A stretch of DNA of 64,000 nucleotides from UBA8752 sp964223495 (GTDB lineage: Bacteria; Bacteroidota; Bacteroidia; Flavobacteriales_D; Sanyastnellaceae), in NCBI GenBank assembly GCA_964223495.1, contig CAXQGL010000056.1, forward strand, positions 28,782-92,781, written 5' to 3'. Each line of letters starts with the position of its first letter. Position 1 is the stretch's first letter. Position numbers and translations under genes: made by a program. Shown here piece after piece: positions 1-9,027 of the stretch. Under the pieces are notes generated by a model. That model saw only the letters and a program-made list of their open reading frames with translations, did not search any database and was not told where the DNA came from.

Positions 1-1120
1 TGATGGCGGCGGGGTAGTCGGACAGGATGACCGGCTGCTTGAAGTGCTTCTCCACCAACCAGCGCTCATGCTCGCTCTGCAGATCCACTCCCCACTCGAC
101 GGGATACTTGAATTTCTTCTTCTTGAAGGGCTTGGAATTGCGGAGCAGGTCGATGGCCTCGGTGTAGGTGATCCTGATGAAGGGATTCTCCGTCACGAAC
201 CTCAACCGATCGATGAGGCCCATTTCGTTGCGCTGGTCCTGGGGGAGCTGCTTCTCGGCGTCCGCCTCCCTCTTGGCCAGGAATTCCAACTCGGGTCGGA
301 ACCGCTCCAGGACACGGTTCAGGACGAAGCGCAGGCAGTCCTCCGCCAGGTCCATATTATCGTGAAGGTCGTTGAAGGCGACCTCGGGCTCGATCATCCA
401 GAATTCCGCAAGGTGGCGGGAGGTGTTGCTGTTCTCGGCGCGGAAGGTGGGGCCGAAGGTGTAGACCTTGCCCAAGGCCATGGCCCCGAGCTCCGCCTCG
501 AGCTGACCGCTCACGGTCAGATTGGACGGCTTTCCGAAAAAATCCGCGTCATGGTCTACCCCACCCTCCTCCGTCCTCGGCACGTTTTCGAGATCGAGGG
601 TCGTCACCTGGAACATCTCTCCAGCACCCTCCGCGTCACTGCCCGTGATGATGGGGGTGTGCAGCATGTGGAATCCAGCCTGGTCGAAGTACTCGTGGAT
701 GGCATACTGCAGGCCATGGCGCAGTCGGAATACCGCGTTGAATGTGCTCGTCCGGAACCTGAGGTGGGCCTTTTCCCTGAGAAATTCCATCGTGTGGCGC
801 TTCATCTGGATGGGGTACACATCCGGATCGGCATCGCCGAGGACTTCGAGCTCCCCGACTTCCACCTCGGTCAACTGGCCCTTCCACTGGCTTTCCACGA
901 GGGTCCCGACTGCACGAACCGCAGCCCCCGTCGTCAACCGCTTCAGCAAGGCATCGTCGGTGTCCTCCCGGTTCACGACCAATTGAAGGTTGGCCAGACT
1001 CGAGCCGTCGTTGATCGAGAGGAACTGGTCGTTTCGGAATGTGCGGACCCATCCGCACACCGTCACTTCCTGACCCACGAGGGTCGTTTCGAGCAGTTGG
1101 GAAATCGTATGGCGCTTCAC
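1..1120 (-). CDS. asnS: Asparaginyl-tRNA synthetase, C-terminus cut off by the window edge
   Basis: Charges tRNA-Asn with asparagine in the cytoplasm. The N-terminal ~100 residues form an OB-fold anticodon-binding domain (GWVRTFRNDQ near residue 22), followed by a class II catalytic core. Motif-2-like FRAENSNTSRHLAEFW is clear, as is the MIEPEVAF strand that follows it. About 373 codons are present; the last ~90 residues, including motif 3, lie beyond position 1. The reading frame opens with GTG at 1118-1120 (MKRHTISQLL). No in-frame ATG occurs before roughly residue 105, so the GTG is the only reasonable start. No strong ribosome-binding site is visible. The next gene (ABC ATPase) lies 78 bp upstream on the same strand. 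Family assignment is firm and the start fairly firm. Confidence 0.95.
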   Translation of the reverse strand, partial: MKRHTISQLLETTLVGQEVTVCGWVRTFRNDQFLSINDGSSLANLQLVVNREDTDDALLKRLTTGAAVRAVGTLVESQWKGQLTEVEVGELEVLGDADPDVYPIQMKRHTMEFLREKAHLRFRTSTFNAVFRLRHGLQYAIHEYFDQAGFHMLHTPIITGSDAEGAGEMFQVTTLDLENVPRTEEGGVDHDADFFGKPSNLTVSGQLEAELGAMALGKVYTFGPTFRAENSNTSRHLAEFWMIEPEVAFNDLHDNMDLAEDCLRFVLNRVLERFRPELEFLAKREADAEKQLPQDQRNEMGLIDRLRFVTENPFIRITYTEAIDLLRNSKPFKKKKFKYPVEWGVDLQSEHERWLVEKHFKQPVILSDYPAAI

Positions 1121-1198
1121 GTGGTCTCTTTTTGTGGGATTGGGCTCAGATCAAAGACGCTCGACATCCATTTGAATGCGGTGCAAAGATGCGTCGGA

Positions 1199-1897
1199 TC
1201 ACGCCTCCATGGGTTGCTGCATCTCGTCATTCGCCACGACACCGTCCCGCAGTCGGACCACCCTGTGGGCGTGGGCTGCAATGTCCTCCTCATGGGTCAC
1301 GATGATGACGGTATTCCCCGCCGCGTGGATCTCCTCGAACAGCGCCATGATCTCGATGGAAGTCTTCGTATCGAGGTTGCCCGTCGGTTCGTCCGCCAAC
1401 AAAAGATCGGGCCGGTTCACCAGCGCCCGGGCCACGGCCACCCTTTGCCGCTGTCCTCCTGAAAGTTCATTCGGACGGTGGTTCATGCGGTCCCCCAACC
1501 CGACCTGCTCCAACACCTCACTCGCCCGCTCCATCCGTTCGTTGCGGCCCATACCGGCATACACCATCGGCAGTGCCACATTCTCCAGGGCGGTGTATCT
1601 GGGCATCAGATTGAAGGTCTGGAAAACAAAGCCGATCCGGCGATTCCGAATGTCTGCCAGGGCGTCGTCATCCAATGTCCCCACATCTTCGCCGGCCAGG
1701 TTGTACCGACCTGAAGTGGGGGTGTCCAAGCAACCCAACATGTTCATGAGCGTTGACTTTCCAGATCCCGATGGCCCCATCAACGCGGTATACTCCCCTT
1801 GCTCGACCCGAAGGGTCAGCCCCCTCAACGCATGGACCTGCTGTTGCCCGACCTGGTAGGTTTTCCAGACATCATGGACCTGAATCAACGCGGACAT
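1199..1897 (-). CDS. ABC transporter ATP-binding protein, LolD/MacB type
   Basis: ATPase of an ABC exporter of the MacB/LolD/FtsE type, 232 residues, the usual length. Walker A GPSGSGKS is at 41-48, the signature LSGGQ at 145-149, Walker B LLLADE at 165-170 and the H-loop histidine at about 202. The NLDTKTS D-loop region and the VVRLRDG strand near the C-terminus are typical of the family. The permease partner is not adjacent, so the substrate cannot be named; lipoprotein release or peptide/drug efflux are the usual roles. The ATG at 1895-1897 is preceded by a candidate -7 box (TAACTTGG, 1902-1909) only 4 nt away, so the message may be leaderless. It is divergent from the secreted-protein gene at 2023. 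Confidence 0.9.
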   Translation of the reverse strand: MSALIQVHDVWKTYQVGQQQVHALRGLTLRVEQGEYTALMGPSGSGKSTLMNMLGCLDTPTSGRYNLAGEDVGTLDDDALADIRNRRIGFVFQTFNLMPRYTALENVALPMVYAGMGRNERMERASEVLEQVGLGDRMNHRPNELSGGQRQRVAVARALVNRPDLLLADEPTGNLDTKTSIEIMALFEEIHAAGNTVIIVTHEEDIAAHAHRVVRLRDGVVANDEMQQPMEA

Positions 1898-1901
1898 GCG
1901 G

Positions 1902-1909
1902 CCAAGTTA
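1902..1909 (-). promoter_or_regulatory. Candidate -7 promoter element before the ABC ATPase gene
   Basis: TAACTTGG on the minus strand matches five of the six fixed positions of the Bacteroidota TAnnTTTG box and ends 4 nt before the ATG. No convincing -33 TTG element is seen. Inference only. Confidence 0.25.
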
Positions 1910-2022
1910 GGTGGCAACCTGCGGATGATGGAATGGCTCGCAGAGAATCGCGGCCTCGGCACTCAGTTCCATTCCTCCCTATTTTGCCGGTTGAACGTCC
2001 CTCTGGCAATACCGAATCCTGC

Positions 2023-4167
2023 ATGAACCCCCGAATCCTCCTGCTGCTCACCATGTTCGTGACGGGTCTGGTCCTTCCGGCCCAGGTCACGGTGACCAGT
2101 GGTTTTACCCCCGAACAGTACATCAATGATGTCCTGCTCGGGGCCGGTGTGGAAGCGACCAACATCCAATACACCGGAAGTCCGGTCCAGATTGGCGAAA
2201 TCACTGGATTCAACATCGATGAGTTTCCCATCGAACAGGGCCTCATCCTCAGCACGGAAGTGGCCGCAAACCCCGCCAACATCAACGGGGGTTGCCTCGA
2301 AGACATCATCGACGATGGACAGGAGGTGTCCGGCGACCCCGACCTGTTGGACATCGCCAACAGTGTGCCGCCCCTGATCGGCCAGAACTTCAATGTGAGC
2401 AGCGTCAACGACCTCTGCATCATCGAATTCGATTTCGAAGCAACGGGCGACTCCATCTCCTTCAACTATGTGTTCGGGTCGGATGAATACCTCGAATGGG
2501 TCAATTCCGCCTTCAACGACATTTTCGGTTTCTTCCTCAGCGGTCCCGGCATCGATGGCCCTTACCTCGATGATGCGGTGAACCTGGCGGAAGTGCCCGG
2601 CTCAGACCCCCAATTGCCCATCACCATCAGCTCGGTCAACAATGCCATCAACGGTGATTTCTATATCGACAACCCGGGCAACAACATCATCTGCCAGGAC
2701 GGCTACACAGTCAAGATGGAAGCCAAGAGCGCCGTCATCTGCGGCGAGGTGTACCACATCCGGTTGGCCATCGCGGACGGTACCGACACCGCGCTGGAGT
2801 CCATCGTGATCCTCGAGGCGGGTTCCTTCCAATCCAACGGCGCCGAGATCGAGGCGTCGGCCAGCATTGGGGATGCCCCGGTATTCCTCGGCGATACCGT
2901 GGTCGTGGAAGGATGCAACGAGGCTGCATTCACCGTCATCCGTCCGGTCACCACTTTCCAGGATACACTCGAGCTGTTCATCTCGGGTACTGCGGAAGAA
3001 GGGGTGGACTTCGAGGTCATCGACACGGCCATCATCATGGAGGTCGGACAGAGTGAACAGCAGATTCCACTCATCGTGCTGAATGACAATACCGCTGAAG
3101 GCCCTGAAACCGTCACCCTCGAGTACCTGTACGTGAACCTGTGTGGTGATACTTCGCTGGTGGGGGCCACCCTGGTCATCCAAGATCCCGAACCCCTTGA
3201 GGTGCAGGTTCCGGACGAGGTGGCCCTGTGCCCTCCTGTGAACATCAACTCCGTCGTCACATCGGGATATGCACCATACGGCTACAATTGGAGCACCGGT
3301 GACACCACATCCGGCATCAACTATACCGGAACCGATCCAACGATGATCACCTTGACGGTCATGGACGTTTGCGGAGACTCCATCATCATTCCGATTGACC
3401 TGGTCAATCCGACGCCGTTGAACGTGGAGATCCTTCAGCTCAATGACCCCTATTGTCCTGGAGATCCCGTCACCTTGGGCACCCAGGCCATTTCCGGAAG
3501 CGGTCAGGTGGATTGGGATTGGTCGCCCAATGTCAACAGTTCCGATGGCGGCACGGCCAATGTCAGTCCGAGTGCCGACGAGGAGTTCACGGTGAGTGCC
3601 GAGGATGCATGCGGCCAGACCGACGAGGCCTCCTGGATCGTGGAGGTTCCCGATTATGATCCCATCGTCAGTGAGGATGTGACCTTCTGCCTATACCAGA
3701 CCGGCGTACTCGGTGTGGATGGTGGCAGCCTGCTGTACACCTTCTCCGGCCTCGATGGTACGCCCCTGAACCAAGAAACGGACTCCACCGTGGTCTTCAC
3801 GAATGGGACAGGCAGCATGTATGTGGGGGGCAGCAATACCACCACGACCGTGGTCATCACGGACGAATGTGGCACCAGCATCAATGTGGACGTCACCTCC
3901 GAAGCCTGCGAGACCATTGTTCCCAACATCTTCACGCCAAACAACGACGGAGAGAATGACCGCTTCGTCATCGAAGGCATCGAAGGGTACCCCGGCAGCA
4001 GTGTGACGGTATTCAATCGCTGGGGCGGCAAGGTGTATTCCGACCCTGATTACGACTCCACCTGGGACGCGCAGGGCTGCTCGGACGGAACGTATTACTA
4101 CATCTTCGACAGAAGTGATGGCATGACCTTCCGCGGGACAATACAGATCCTGAGGGAACGCCAATAA
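2023..4167 (+). CDS. Secreted choice-of-anchor-L protein with T9SS type B C-terminal domain
   Basis: A 714-residue exported protein, probably a T9SS cargo. The signal peptide is residues 1-20 (hydrophobic LLLLTMFVTGLVLPA, cleavage before QVTV). Residues ~22-280 resemble the choice-of-anchor-L domain, with NYVFGSDEYLEWV and FGFFLSGPGI as diagnostic stretches. A Calx-beta-like or Ig-like segment follows (~290-420), then PKD-like modules (~430-620). The last ~85 residues form the gliding-motility-associated (CHU_C / type B sorting) domain: VPNIFTPNNDGENDRF, VFNRWGGKVY, then DGTYYYIF and a terminal strand. An open frame runs further upstream, but the ATG at 2023 directly precedes the signal peptide. 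The ligand or adhesive target is unknown. Type B domains are known to carry proteins through T9SS; cargo status here is inferred from homology. Confidence 0.9.
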   Translation: MNPRILLLLTMFVTGLVLPAQVTVTSGFTPEQYINDVLLGAGVEATNIQYTGSPVQIGEITGFNIDEFPIEQGLILSTEVAANPANINGGCLEDIIDDGQEVSGDPDLLDIANSVPPLIGQNFNVSSVNDLCIIEFDFEATGDSISFNYVFGSDEYLEWVNSAFNDIFGFFLSGPGIDGPYLDDAVNLAEVPGSDPQLPITISSVNNAINGDFYIDNPGNNIICQDGYTVKMEAKSAVICGEVYHIRLAIADGTDTALESIVILEAGSFQSNGAEIEASASIGDAPVFLGDTVVVEGCNEAAFTVIRPVTTFQDTLELFISGTAEEGVDFEVIDTAIIMEVGQSEQQIPLIVLNDNTAEGPETVTLEYLYVNLCGDTSLVGATLVIQDPEPLEVQVPDEVALCPPVNINSVVTSGYAPYGYNWSTGDTTSGINYTGTDPTMITLTVMDVCGDSIIIPIDLVNPTPLNVEILQLNDPYCPGDPVTLGTQAISGSGQVDWDWSPNVNSSDGGTANVSPSADEEFTVSAEDACGQTDEASWIVEVPDYDPIVSEDVTFCLYQTGVLGVDGGSLLYTFSGLDGTPLNQETDSTVVFTNGTGSMYVGGSNTTTTVVITDECGTSINVDVTSEACETIVPNIFTPNNDGENDRFVIEGIEGYPGSSVTVFNRWGGKVYSDPDYDSTWDAQGCSDGTYYYIFDRSDGMTFRGTIQILRERQ

Positions 4168-4184
4168 CGGCTCCGACATAGGTC

Positions 4185-5696
4185 TCAGCCGACCAAAAGG
4201 GTGCTGCCCGTCATCTGGGCAGGCACATCCAATTCCATCAGGTCGAGTATGGTCGGTGCCACATCGGCGAGGATGCCGTCCCGCACAGACTTTCCTTCCG
4301 TACCCATGGCGATGACCGGCACCAAGTTCGTGGTATGGGCGGTATGGGGGGTGCCATCGGGATTCCGGGCCAGCTCCGCATTTCCATGATCGGCAATCAC
4401 GACGAAGGCATATCCGGCATTCCTTCCTGCCTCGAGTACCCTTGACAATTGTCGGTCCGTCTCTTCGCAGGCCTTGACCACAGCCTGGAAGACCCCGGTA
4501 TGGCCCACCATATCCGGGTTGGCGAAATTGAGACAGACGAAATCAGGAGCAGCCTCCGAGGACATGGCCTTGATGGCCGCATCCGCCACTCCAGAAGCGC
4601 TCATTTCCGGTTGCAGGTCATAGGTGGCCACCTTGGGAGATGGCGCCACGGCCCTGCGCTCACCCGGGAATTCCGCCTCTCGACCTCCGCTGAAGAAAAA
4701 GGTGACGTGGGGGTATTTCTCCGTCTCCGCCAAACGCAATTGCGTCCCACCGGCCTCGGCGACCGTCTCGCCCAAGGTCATCTCCAGATTGGGTTTGTCG
4801 TAGAGGACTTCGACACCCCTGAATCGGTCGTCGTAGTTCGTCATCGTCACATAGTGCAGCTCCAAGGGGGACATGCCCTCGTCGGGAATGGCCTCCTGTG
4901 TCAGTGCGGTCGTGATCTGCCGGCACCGGTCCGTCCGGAAATTGAAGCACAGCACCACATCCCCCGGTCTGATCTTTCCATCCACGCCGCTGATGACGGC
5001 GGGCTCGACGAATTCGTCGGTTGTACCTCCAGCATAAGAGGCCTCCATGACCGCAGCGGCACTCTCGAAGGCAGCACCTTCGCCGTGGACCAACGCCCGA
5101 TAAGCCTTCGCGATGCGCTCCCAACGCTTATCGCGATCCATGGCCCAATACCGGCCGCATACGGTCGCAATGGATGCTCCTGTTTCAGTGCACACGGATT
5201 CCAAGTCTTCGAGGTAGCCCGCCCCGAGCTCCGGTGCCGTATCCCGTCCATCCGTGAAGGCGTGGACCACCACATCGGGCACACCGGCATCAGCCGCAAT
5301 CCTGAGCAGCGCATGCAGGTGGGCTTGTTGGCTGTGGACCCCACCCTGACTGACGAGCCCCATGAGATGCAGCCGCTTGCCGTTTGGCCTTGCCGCTTCG
5401 AGGGCATCGAGGAGCACCTGCTCGGTGGCGAGTGATCCGTCCGCCAAGGCCCTGTCGATGCGCAGGAGGTCTTGGTAAACCACGCGCCCGGCCCCGATAT
5501 TCAGGTGGCCCACCTCACTGTTGCCCATCTGGCCCTCAGGCAGCCCCACCACCTCACCATGGGTCGTCAGACTGGCATGGGGGAAATCATTCATCAATCC
5601 GTCGAAGCAAGGGGTGGAGGCCACGTGGACCGCATTGTTGTGGTCGGGTTGACCGAAACCCCATCCGTCGAGGATGATGAGCGCCGTCTTCTTCAT
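4185..5696 (-). CDS. gpmI: 2,3-bisphosphoglycerate-independent phosphoglycerate mutase
   Basis: Interconverts 3- and 2-phosphoglycerate in glycolysis and gluconeogenesis without a bisphosphoglycerate cofactor, using two metal ions. It has 503 residues, full length for the family. Metal-binding Asp10 lies in LILDGWG, and the nucleophilic Ser60 sits in QMGNSEVGH. Further metal-site motifs are FANPDMVGHTG and IADHGNAE near the C-terminus. The insertion domain between them holds HAFTDGRDT. ATG at 5694-5696 gives the standard MKKTALIILDG start. A -7-like box (TACCTTCG) lies 7 nt before it, so its own, possibly leaderless, transcript is likely although the methyltransferase gene lies 49 bp upstream in the same direction. 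It ends 17 bp from the convergent secreted-protein gene. Confidence 0.97.
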   Translation of the reverse strand: MKKTALIILDGWGFGQPDHNNAVHVASTPCFDGLMNDFPHASLTTHGEVVGLPEGQMGNSEVGHLNIGAGRVVYQDLLRIDRALADGSLATEQVLLDALEAARPNGKRLHLMGLVSQGGVHSQQAHLHALLRIAADAGVPDVVVHAFTDGRDTAPELGAGYLEDLESVCTETGASIATVCGRYWAMDRDKRWERIAKAYRALVHGEGAAFESAAAVMEASYAGGTTDEFVEPAVISGVDGKIRPGDVVLCFNFRTDRCRQITTALTQEAIPDEGMSPLELHYVTMTNYDDRFRGVEVLYDKPNLEMTLGETVAEAGGTQLRLAETEKYPHVTFFFSGGREAEFPGERRAVAPSPKVATYDLQPEMSASGVADAAIKAMSSEAAPDFVCLNFANPDMVGHTGVFQAVVKACEETDRQLSRVLEAGRNAGYAFVVIADHGNAELARNPDGTPHTAHTTNLVPVIAMGTEGKSVRDGILADVAPTILDLMELDVPAQMTGSTLLVG

Positions 5697-5703
5697 TTCG
5701 GCG

Positions 5704-5711
5704 CGAAGGTA
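5704..5711 (-). promoter_or_regulatory. Candidate -7 promoter element for gpmI
   Basis: TACCTTCG on the minus strand matches five of six fixed positions of TAnnTTTG and ends 7 nt before the gpmI ATG. The spacing matches that of the box before tRNA-Leu, so transcription would begin at or next to the start codon. No good -33 box is seen. Confidence 0.35.
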
Positions 5712-5745
5712 CCGCGTCCGATGCCGCCGATGAAGCCGCAGGAAA

Positions 5746-6576
5746 TCAAGCCCTTTGCCACCATTTGGGTCTCATCGTGGCCCCGGTCGGTCTGTGCAGG
5801 CCGGGTCGGATCCAGATGCCCATGCGGAACAGATCGAGCGACGCCGCGCCCGGCCAAGCGCACAGCTCACGCCATGCCCGGAACATGTCCCTGGACCAAC
5901 GGATGTCGTCGATGATGACGTAGGCATCAGGGGCCAGTGCGGACTGAAGGGACCGAATCTGCTCCAGAAGGACCTCCCCCTCGTGGCGCCCATCAATGAA
6001 GACCACATCGAATTGTGGGCCGCCCTCCAGCACCATGGGCAGCGTTTTCGAGAATGGCCCGGATTCGATGCGCACCACCTTGCCTTGTTCAACATGTCTG
6101 GACAGACGGGACCGTGTGATTCCTGCGAGCACCTCGCTTCCTTCGAGCCCCCAGTATTCACTGCCTTCACATGCGCCTGAAAGCAGGTGATCCGCCCCGG
6201 CGCCGAGACAGGTACCCAATTCCAAAATTCGGATTGCTCCTCCACGCCATTCCGACACTGCGCGGGTGGCACCCGACAACCACCGGCCCTTGCGCGCGTC
6301 CGAGGATGCTGTGGCCGCGAGGTCGGCGACCGCGGTCCAGCGCATCCGCCCCTCATCTGATGCACCAGCCCCGAAATCCCGCCACTCCAGCAGGGTCCTA
6401 TCCGCCCTGACCCTCTTCTCCGCAAGTCCGATATCCAAGGCCCTGACATCAGACCCGGATGTGGCCCAGCAACCCAGAAATGGCGGGAATTCAGCTCCGT
6501 CCTGAGCATGGATTGGCAAAGACCACCAGCCGGCGACCCAACGTAACCACCCAAGAATTCCCGAAGTGCGCTCCAT
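5746..6576 (-). CDS. Class I SAM-dependent methyltransferase, substrate unknown
   Basis: A 276-residue Rossmann-fold methyltransferase. Motif I is ILELGTCLGAGADHL (around residue 117), and the acidic end of strand 2 is YWGLEGS. A later strand, DVVFIDGRHEGE, followed by a helix and YVIIDDIRWS, resembles the Methyltransf_24 / O-methyltransferase group, in which the FIDGxH aspartate helps bind metal or substrate. The N-terminal ~100 residues are tryptophan-rich and not recognised. ATG at 6574-6576. It runs toward gpmI (49 bp away) and starts 45 bp from tRNA-Val, which is on the other strand. No neighbour hints at a substrate. Confidence 0.8.
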   Translation of the reverse strand: MERTSGILGWLRWVAGWWSLPIHAQDGAEFPPFLGCWATSGSDVRALDIGLAEKRVRADRTLLEWRDFGAGASDEGRMRWTAVADLAATASSDARKGRWLSGATRAVSEWRGGAIRILELGTCLGAGADHLLSGACEGSEYWGLEGSEVLAGITRSRLSRHVEQGKVVRIESGPFSKTLPMVLEGGPQFDVVFIDGRHEGEVLLEQIRSLQSALAPDAYVIIDDIRWSRDMFRAWRELCAWPGAASLDLFRMGIWIRPGLHRPTGATMRPKWWQRA

Positions 6577-6602
6577 GCCTGCAATTTCGCCTATGCATTG
6601 CC

Positions 6603-6610
6603 TATTTTTG
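6603..6610 (+). promoter_or_regulatory. -7 promoter element of tRNA-Val
   Basis: TATTTTTG is a perfect TAnnTTTG box and ends 11 nt before the mature tRNA 5' end. This helps fix where transcription starts relative to such boxes in this genome. Confidence 0.6.
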
Positions 6611-6621
6611 CGCCGTCTTCA

Positions 6622-6696
6622 GGGCGGTTAGCTCAGCTGGTTCAGAGCACCTCGTTTACACCGAGGGGGTCGGGGGTTCGAGTCCCTCACCGCCCA
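6622..6696 (+). tRNA. tRNA-Val (anticodon UAC)
   Basis: A 75-nt cloverleaf. The 7-bp acceptor stem GGGCGGT/ACCGCCC is perfect, with discriminator A. The D arm is GCTC...GAGC, the anticodon stem CCTCG/CGAGG encloses loop TTTACAC (anticodon TAC, reading GUA and other Val codons), and the T arm is GGGGG-TTCGAGT-CCCTC. CCA is not encoded. A perfect -7 box lies at 6603-6610. Confidence 0.97.
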
Positions 6697-6769
6697 CTTC
6701 TATTCCTCTCGATTGATGTAACCGGGTGCCTCGAAACGCCACATTCCTAGGCATTCCCTCTCCATTTGC

Positions 6770-6777
6770 TATATTTA
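6770..6777 (+). promoter_or_regulatory. Candidate -7 promoter element for the haloperoxidase/PAP2 gene
   Basis: TATATTTA matches five of six fixed positions of TAnnTTTG and lies 48 nt before the ATG at 6826, in the 129-bp gap after tRNA-Val. It would give a transcript with a leader of roughly 40 nt. Confidence 0.35.
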
Positions 6778-6825
6778 AGGTGAGCATATAAGCCGCCTCG
6801 ATAGGGCACAGAATCGAAGCAGAAC

Positions 6826-9024
6826 ATGGTCAGGAATCCCTTTTCGTCTTTCAAGTTTGCCTTGCTGTTATTGGCTCTCGGACCGGCGTTGCCGCAATCC
6901 GTTCAGGCGCAGGAAGGCGAACACGACGTTGCCTTCGAATGGATTGAAGCACAGCTGAAGGGCATCCGTGTGGATTTCGCGAGGCCGCCAATCCATGCCC
7001 GCAACCTCTTCCACGTCTCCTTGGCCATGTACGATGCCTGGGCCGTCTATGATGACGTGGCCGAGACCTATCTTCTCGGAAAGACGGTCGGGGGGTATAC
7101 GGTCGAATTCGATGGCATCCCCGAGAACATTCTGCCTTTTCTTGACATCCCTTCCTCGCGGAAGGAAGCCATTTCCTATGCAGCCTACCGGGTGCTCTCC
7201 CACCGGTATGCGAACAGTCCAGGGGTGGTCACTTCACAAGCCCGGTTCGATTCGCTCTTCACGGCAAACGGTTACGACCCATCGCTGACGTCTACGAACT
7301 ATGGATTCGGCTCCCCCGCTGCCCTGGGCAACTACATTGCGGAACAGGTCATTGCCTTCGGAATGCAGGATGGCGCCAATGAGGCATTCGATTACGTCAA
7401 TCTGTACTACGAGCCATTCAATGACCAGCTCGTCGTATCCGACCCCGGCAACCCGACCATCTCCGATCCGAATCGCTGGCAACCCTTGGCCATCGAAGGA
7501 TTCGTAGACCAGTCGGGACAGGTGCTGGAAAGCGCACCTCCCTTCCAGAGCCCCGAGTGGGGGTGGGTTGCCCCTTTCGCACTTCAGAATGACCAATTGG
7601 ACCTTTACGAGCGCGACGGTGAGACCTGGCCGACCTATCTCGATCCGGGACCTCCGGTGTATACGGGAGGCGATCAAACCTTCGAATCGGACAGCATGTA
7701 CAAGCACCATTTCGCGATGGTGAGCATCTGGCAGTCACACCACGACCCGTTCAATGGCGTCATGATCGATGCGAGTCCTGGCACGATCGGCAACGCGCCC
7801 GAATTCCCCGATGACCTTCTCGATTATGGGGATTTCTACAATTACTTCACGGGAGGCGATGCCGGAGCGGGGCACGATTTGAATCCGCAAACCGGTCTGC
7901 CTTATGAGGAGCAGTTGGTTCCACTCGGAGACTATACTCGGATCCTGGCCGAATTCTGGGCAGATGGCCCCGATAGCGAAACACCGCCCGGGCACTGGTT
8001 CAGCATCCTCAATGAAGTCATGTCCCATCCTGATTTCACGTACGATTGGATGGGTGAAGGCGATGAAATTGACCCACTGGAATACGAAGTCAAGGCGTAT
8101 CTGACGCTTGGAGGCGCGGTTCACGATGCCGCCATTGCTGCATGGAGTGTCAAGGGCTACTACGACTATACCCGTCCCGTGTCCGCCATCCGCTACATGG
8201 CCGACCAGGGACAGTCCTCGGATCCCGCCCTGCCGAGTTACAGTCCCAACGGCATTCCGCTCTACCCCGGCTACATCGAATTGGTGGACGATACCGACCC
8301 TTTGGCCGGAGATCTGGGGGAAAACATCGGCAAGATCAAGGTCTTCACATGGCAAGGCCCGGACTACATCGACACTTTCGAGGGAGACAACGGGTTGGAG
8401 GTGCCGGTGGACTCTGCCGGCAACATCGCCGGGGTGGGTTGGATCCTGGCGGAGAACTGGTGGCCCTACCAACGTCCCAGCTTCGTGACCCCTCCCTTCG
8501 CCGGTTACGTTTCCGGGCATTCCACCTTCAGCCGCTCGGCGGCCGAGGTCATGACGGCCATCACTGGCGACGCCTTCTTCCCGGGTGGACTGGGAGAATT
8601 CTATTGTCCCCAGGACGACTTCCTCGTATTCGAGATTGGACCGAGCGTCGACGTGACGCTACAATGGGCCACGTATTATGATGCTTCGGATCAATGCAGC
8701 CTGTCGCGCATTTACGGCGGAATCCACCCGGTAACGGACGACATCCGAGGCCGACAAATGGGCATCGTGTGCGGAACGCAAGCTGTGGATTTGGCACAGG
8801 CCCATTTCGACGGCAGCATCAACAACACATGTGGCATCGGACCCTATGGCGGATGCCTCGGTGACCTCGACGGGGATGGAGCCCAGACCGTGGAAGACGT
8901 GCTGTACATGTTGGCCAACTTCGGTGTGATCGGACCGCATCCTGCCGACATCGACCTCGACGACCTCGTCGGCACCACCGACCTGTTGATCCTGCTCGGC
9001 ATCTACGGTTGCAGCTGCCCTTGA
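6826..9024 (+). CDS. Secreted vanadium-haloperoxidase/PAP2-superfamily enzyme with dockerin-like tail
   Basis: A 732-residue exported enzyme. The signal peptide is residues ~1-28 (LLLLALGPALPQSVQA). All three motifs of the vanadium-haloperoxidase/acid-phosphatase superfamily occur in order: KX6RP at 443-451 (KGYYDYTRP), SGH at 563-565 inside YVSGHSTF (Val replaces the usual Pro before SGH), and SRX5HX3D at 627-638 (SRIYGGIHPVTD). It could be a phosphatase or a haloperoxidase; sequence alone does not decide. The last ~55 residues (from CLGDLDGDG at ~677) form two EF-hand-like/dockerin half repeats ending LLILLGIYGCSCP, much like the tail of the large protein at 38.5-42.8 kb. No standard T9SS type A or B domain is seen. 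It is monocistronic, 3 bp from convergent folC. Confidence 0.85.
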   Translation: MVRNPFSSFKFALLLLALGPALPQSVQAQEGEHDVAFEWIEAQLKGIRVDFARPPIHARNLFHVSLAMYDAWAVYDDVAETYLLGKTVGGYTVEFDGIPENILPFLDIPSSRKEAISYAAYRVLSHRYANSPGVVTSQARFDSLFTANGYDPSLTSTNYGFGSPAALGNYIAEQVIAFGMQDGANEAFDYVNLYYEPFNDQLVVSDPGNPTISDPNRWQPLAIEGFVDQSGQVLESAPPFQSPEWGWVAPFALQNDQLDLYERDGETWPTYLDPGPPVYTGGDQTFESDSMYKHHFAMVSIWQSHHDPFNGVMIDASPGTIGNAPEFPDDLLDYGDFYNYFTGGDAGAGHDLNPQTGLPYEEQLVPLGDYTRILAEFWADGPDSETPPGHWFSILNEVMSHPDFTYDWMGEGDEIDPLEYEVKAYLTLGGAVHDAAIAAWSVKGYYDYTRPVSAIRYMADQGQSSDPALPSYSPNGIPLYPGYIELVDDTDPLAGDLGENIGKIKVFTWQGPDYIDTFEGDNGLEVPVDSAGNIAGVGWILAENWWPYQRPSFVTPPFAGYVSGHSTFSRSAAEVMTAITGDAFFPGGLGEFYCPQDDFLVFEIGPSVDVTLQWATYYDASDQCSLSRIYGGIHPVTDDIRGRQMGIVCGTQAVDLAQAHFDGSINNTCGIGPYGGCLGDLDGDGAQTVEDVLYMLANFGVIGPHPADIDLDDLVGTTDLLILLGIYGCSCP

Positions 9025-9027
9025 GAT

